Source: Betaproteobacteria bacterium Ga0077523 (GTDB taxonomy: Bacteria; Pseudomonadota; Gammaproteobacteria; Burkholderiales; Ga0077523). From it: a DNA stretch of 64,000 bases. Position numbers and translations under genes: made by a program. The notes beneath the pieces were generated by a model that was given only the letters and a program-made list of their open reading frames with translations, had not been told where the DNA came from and searched no databases. Shown in pieces: positions 61,904 through 64,000 of this stretch. The stretch's first letter is position 1. Every line of letters starts with the position of its first letter. The DNA lies in assembly GCA_001464695.1 (NCBI GenBank), contig LNDQ01000112.1, positions 166,835 through 230,834 on the forward strand, given 5' to 3'.

Positions 61904-62815
61904 GTGAAGCTGAAACAAATCATTCTGACGTCGGCGTATGCGATCGCTCTGGGCACTGGCGGCCTGGCGCACGCTAACACCACCTACAACTGGACCTGGT
62001 CGACCACGCTGTCAGGCAACCCGCCTGCTGACAACGGCTCCTGGACGCCATCTACCACCACCGGTGACTGGTGCTCCGGCATGACCACCAGCTCCATGTC
62101 GGGCTACGGCAACTGCGCGCGCTGGGGTGGGTCCGAAACGCCGGCCTCGCCAGCGACCAATGTGCTGCAAGTCACCGCGTTCTCCAACACCGGCAGCCTT
62201 CCTTCCGGCGCAGCGACCGGTGACAACCGCATCGAAACCGCCTACCTGTCCTTCTGGGGCTCGAGCGGCGTCGGTGTCGTGAACCGCAGTACCGGTGGTT
62301 CGGATTCGGGCGAAGGCCTGTCCACCACGCCGCCCAGCGCCACCAACGGCGAGCACTCTGTCGACAACCAGGGTCGGACCGACATGGTCCTGCTCACCTT
62401 CGATCGGGCCATCAGCCTGACGGGCGTGGACATCGGCTGGAGCCAGACCGACAGCGACATCACGGTCCTTGCCTTCAACTCTGCCGCCACCCCGGACTCG
62501 CTGGTGGGGCAGACCTACGGCGGTCTGCAATCCGGCTGGCAACTCGTCGGCCACTATGCCGACGCCGATGCCGTGGCCGTGCAGGGCATCTCCACCTCGA
62601 TCACCTCCCGCTACTGGCTGGTCGGTGCGTACAACGCCCTGGTCGACCCCAACGGCTTGAGCAAGGGCAACGACTACGTGAAGATCAAGGGCTTCACCGC
62701 TTCCGAGACCATCAAGAAAGTCCCGGAACCGGCTGGAATGTCCATGGCCTTGATCGCGCTGGCCAGTGGTGCGTTCGTCACGCTACGTCGTCGCAGCCGC
62801 CGCACGGCGGACTGA
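61904..62815 (+). CDS. PEP-CTERM surface protein (XDP1-like)
   Basis: I place the start at GTG 61904 (reads VKLKQIILTSAYAIALGTGGLAHA), with GGGGG about eight bases upstream. The 303-residue protein has a signal peptide and ends KKVPEPAGMSMALIALASGAFVTLRRRSRR. The body has NWTWSTTLSGN, LPSGAATGDNRIETAYLSFWGSSGVGVVNRSTGG, HSVDNQGRTDMVLLTFDRAISLTGVDIGWSQTDSDITVLAFNS and GNDYVKIKGF, matching the exosortase-dependent surface protein XDP1 as remembered. PEPAG replaces the more usual PEPGx. Confidence 0.85.
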   Translation: MKLKQIILTSAYAIALGTGGLAHANTTYNWTWSTTLSGNPPADNGSWTPSTTTGDWCSGMTTSSMSGYGNCARWGGSETPASPATNVLQVTAFSNTGSLPSGAATGDNRIETAYLSFWGSSGVGVVNRSTGGSDSGEGLSTTPPSATNGEHSVDNQGRTDMVLLTFDRAISLTGVDIGWSQTDSDITVLAFNSAATPDSLVGQTYGGLQSGWQLVGHYADADAVAVQGISTSITSRYWLVGAYNALVDPNGLSKGNDYVKIKGFTASETIKKVPEPAGMSMALIALASGAFVTLRRRSRRTAD

Positions 62816-62865
62816 CCAACGTTTCCTGAAGGGGTCGTCCACCACGGCGCGACCCGGAGACGCTG

Positions 62866-62888
62866 ATGGCCGGACGCACTCCGGCCAT
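62866..62888 (+). terminator. Hairpin after XDP1-like gene
   Basis: ATGGCCGGA-cgcac-TCCGGCCAT is a perfect 9-bp stem about 50 bp past the stop codon. No T-run follows, so it could instead stabilise or attenuate the message into the next PEP-CTERM gene. Confidence 0.4.
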
Positions 62889-63004
62889 CTGACTTTCAGA
62901 CACACCAACAACGGATACGCTTCCGTCGTCATCCCTGGAGGGATGGAAGCGAATCCGAGCCGAGCGGGCCGAACGACGGCACGCTTGAAGACCGGGAGTT
63001 GAAA

Positions 63005-63730
63005 ATGAAGAAGCTAGCTCAGTCGATGAAGTGGACTTCCCTTGCAGTGCTCGCCATCGCTTCGGTCGTGGGTGCGCCCGGCGCCCACGCAGCTGCCGTG
63101 GCAGTCTTCTGCTCCAGTCTGACAGGGACGCCTACTGCGAATCTCGGCGCCGTGACCGCGACCACTTGCACCGACGTGCTCGAGAACACGTCGCGCGGCA
63201 CCAGCGGCTTCACCGACTATTACACCGGGTTCGACGGTGGCGGCTGGACCCAGGTGTCGGCGTTCGATCCCAACTCCGACAGCAACAGCATCAGCAGCCT
63301 GTTCTTCGACAGCATGCTCTGGACCGCAGTGACGTCGCCGCAGAACTTCAGCTCGACGCAGTCGGCGGGCTGGACGCTCACTGTCGATGCTCAGGACCCG
63401 ACCACCCCCCCGACCTTTCCCCGAACCTACGACCTGCTGTTGGTGATGGTCCGAGGCACCGGCAGCTCCGCCGACTCGCTCGGGTATCTGCTGGAGGATT
63501 TCACGTATTCCCAGCTCGGCACGGCACAGGGTCGGTTCAGTGCGACTTTCCTCGCGTCCGACAACATCGTGCGCGGCATGGACGTCTACGCCCGAGCGGT
63601 CGGTTCCACGAACCCACCCGGCGTGCCCGAGCCCGGGTCGATGCTGCTCCTCGTGATTGCCACGGCGGCTGCCATCGGCGTAGGGAAATCGAGCGTGTCG
63701 TCGCGGCGCGAACGACGCACGGTCGGGTAG
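63005..63730 (+). CDS. PEP-CTERM sorting domain protein
   Basis: Start at ATG 63005 (MKKLAQSMKWTSLAVLAIASVVGAPGAHA), the ORF-track TTG being two codons earlier. The 241-residue protein has a signal peptide and ends PPGVPEPGSMLLLVIATAAAIGVGKSSVSSRRERR. The tail after the span is longer than usual and has few basic residues before RRERR. The mature region is Ser/Thr/Gly-rich (TGTPTANLGAVTATTCTDVLENTSRGTSG). No well-matched sigma-54 site was found upstream; it may be read through from the preceding PEP-CTERM gene. Confidence 0.85.
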   Translation: MKKLAQSMKWTSLAVLAIASVVGAPGAHAAAVAVFCSSLTGTPTANLGAVTATTCTDVLENTSRGTSGFTDYYTGFDGGGWTQVSAFDPNSDSNSISSLFFDSMLWTAVTSPQNFSSTQSAGWTLTVDAQDPTTPPTFPRTYDLLLVMVRGTGSSADSLGYLLEDFTYSQLGTAQGRFSATFLASDNIVRGMDVYARAVGSTNPPGVPEPGSMLLLVIATAAAIGVGKSSVSSRRERRTVG

Positions 63731-63847
63731 CAGCTCACCCTGCCGCAGTCCCTGCGGTCTCGCGACGCGAGGGTCTGGTACGGCGCAATCGATTCGGCTA
63801 GGATTGCGGGCTTCCTTTCATTGCTGATTCTGCGGTGAAGGATCAGA

Positions 63848-63923
<76 letters not shown>

Positions 63924-63929
63924 ACAATG

Positions 63930-63960
63930 AAAGCCCGCGTTCGCGGGCTTTCGCGTTTTC
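63930..63960 (+). terminator. Rho-independent terminator after tRNA-Phe
   Basis: AAAGCCCGCG-tt-CGCGGGCTTT is a perfect 10-bp stem starting six bases past the tRNA CCA end, followed by CGCGTTTTCTTT. Confidence 0.85.
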
Positions 63961-64000
63961 TTTCCCCCACCCTAACCCTCCCCCACGCTGCGCGCGGGGG

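Overview
The window is a high-GC (about 60-65% by eye) stretch of a Gram-negative chromosome, almost certainly a betaproteobacterium. Nearly all of it is one exosortase A (XrtA, EpsH) / PEP-CTERM exopolysaccharide locus. The diagnostic genes are a fused exosortase A-EpsI protein, the XrtA-associated ATPase, outer-membrane protein, tyrosine autokinase, chain-length and export proteins, the FemAB-like protein, the XrtA-type deacetylase, an exosortase-associated acyl ligase, PLP decarboxylase and two hydrolases, the TPR protein PrsT, and four proteins ending in a PEP-CTERM sorting tail. Family names are from memory of conserved motifs and gene order; no search was run.

Layout. (1) 0-2.4 kb, minus: an HPr-rel-A cassette (nucleotidyltransferase cut by the window edge, HprK-like kinase, PqqD-like chaperone) behind a small Cys-rich protein with a twin-arginine-like leader. 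(2) 2.5-15.4 kb, minus: O-antigen-ligase-like protein, parallel beta-helix protein, two acyltransferases, two deacetylases, a frameshifted asparagine synthase, PLP decarboxylase, acyl-CoA ligase and a GNAT. (3) 15.6-18.8 kb, plus: acyl carrier protein, hydrolases 2 and 1, a glycosyltransferase. (4) 18.8-27.1 kb: PEP-CTERM protein, GT2, FkbM methyltransferase, TPR protein, methyltransferase, flippase and O-glycosylation ligase, at visibly lower GC. (5) 27.1-47.9 kb, minus: a near-continuous run of XrtA core genes, many with overlapping stop/start codons. (6) 48.4-58.9 kb: an acyltransferase resembling long-chain N-acyl amino acid synthases, a broken nitroreductase-like gene, a PEP-CTERM protein, a two-permease/one-ATPase ABC transporter, a ThiF-like enzyme, an outer-membrane beta-barrel and a LolA-like protein. 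(7) 59-64 kb, plus: PrsT, two PEP-CTERM proteins and tRNA-Phe.

How the parts fit: glycosyltransferases, UDP-GlcNAc 2-epimerase, a nucleotide-sugar dehydrogenase and amidotransferases build the repeat unit. The flippase, ligases, chain-length protein, kinase, export lipoprotein and outer-membrane protein polymerise and export it. Exosortase A processes PEP-CTERM proteins at the inner membrane. The acyl-activation genes and the region 6 enzymes probably make a small acylated product, whose nature cannot be read from sequence.

The strongest unprompted signals are sigma-54-type (-24/-12) elements with correct spacing before three PEP-CTERM genes and before the Cys-rich HPr-rel-A neighbour, which suggest one regulon; two genes (asparagine synthase and nitroreductase-like) that each look frameshifted by a small internal deletion; several palindromes; and the HPr-rel-A cassette as a candidate peptide-modification system. 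The priming sugar transferase and the PrsK/PrsR regulators usual for such loci are not in this window.
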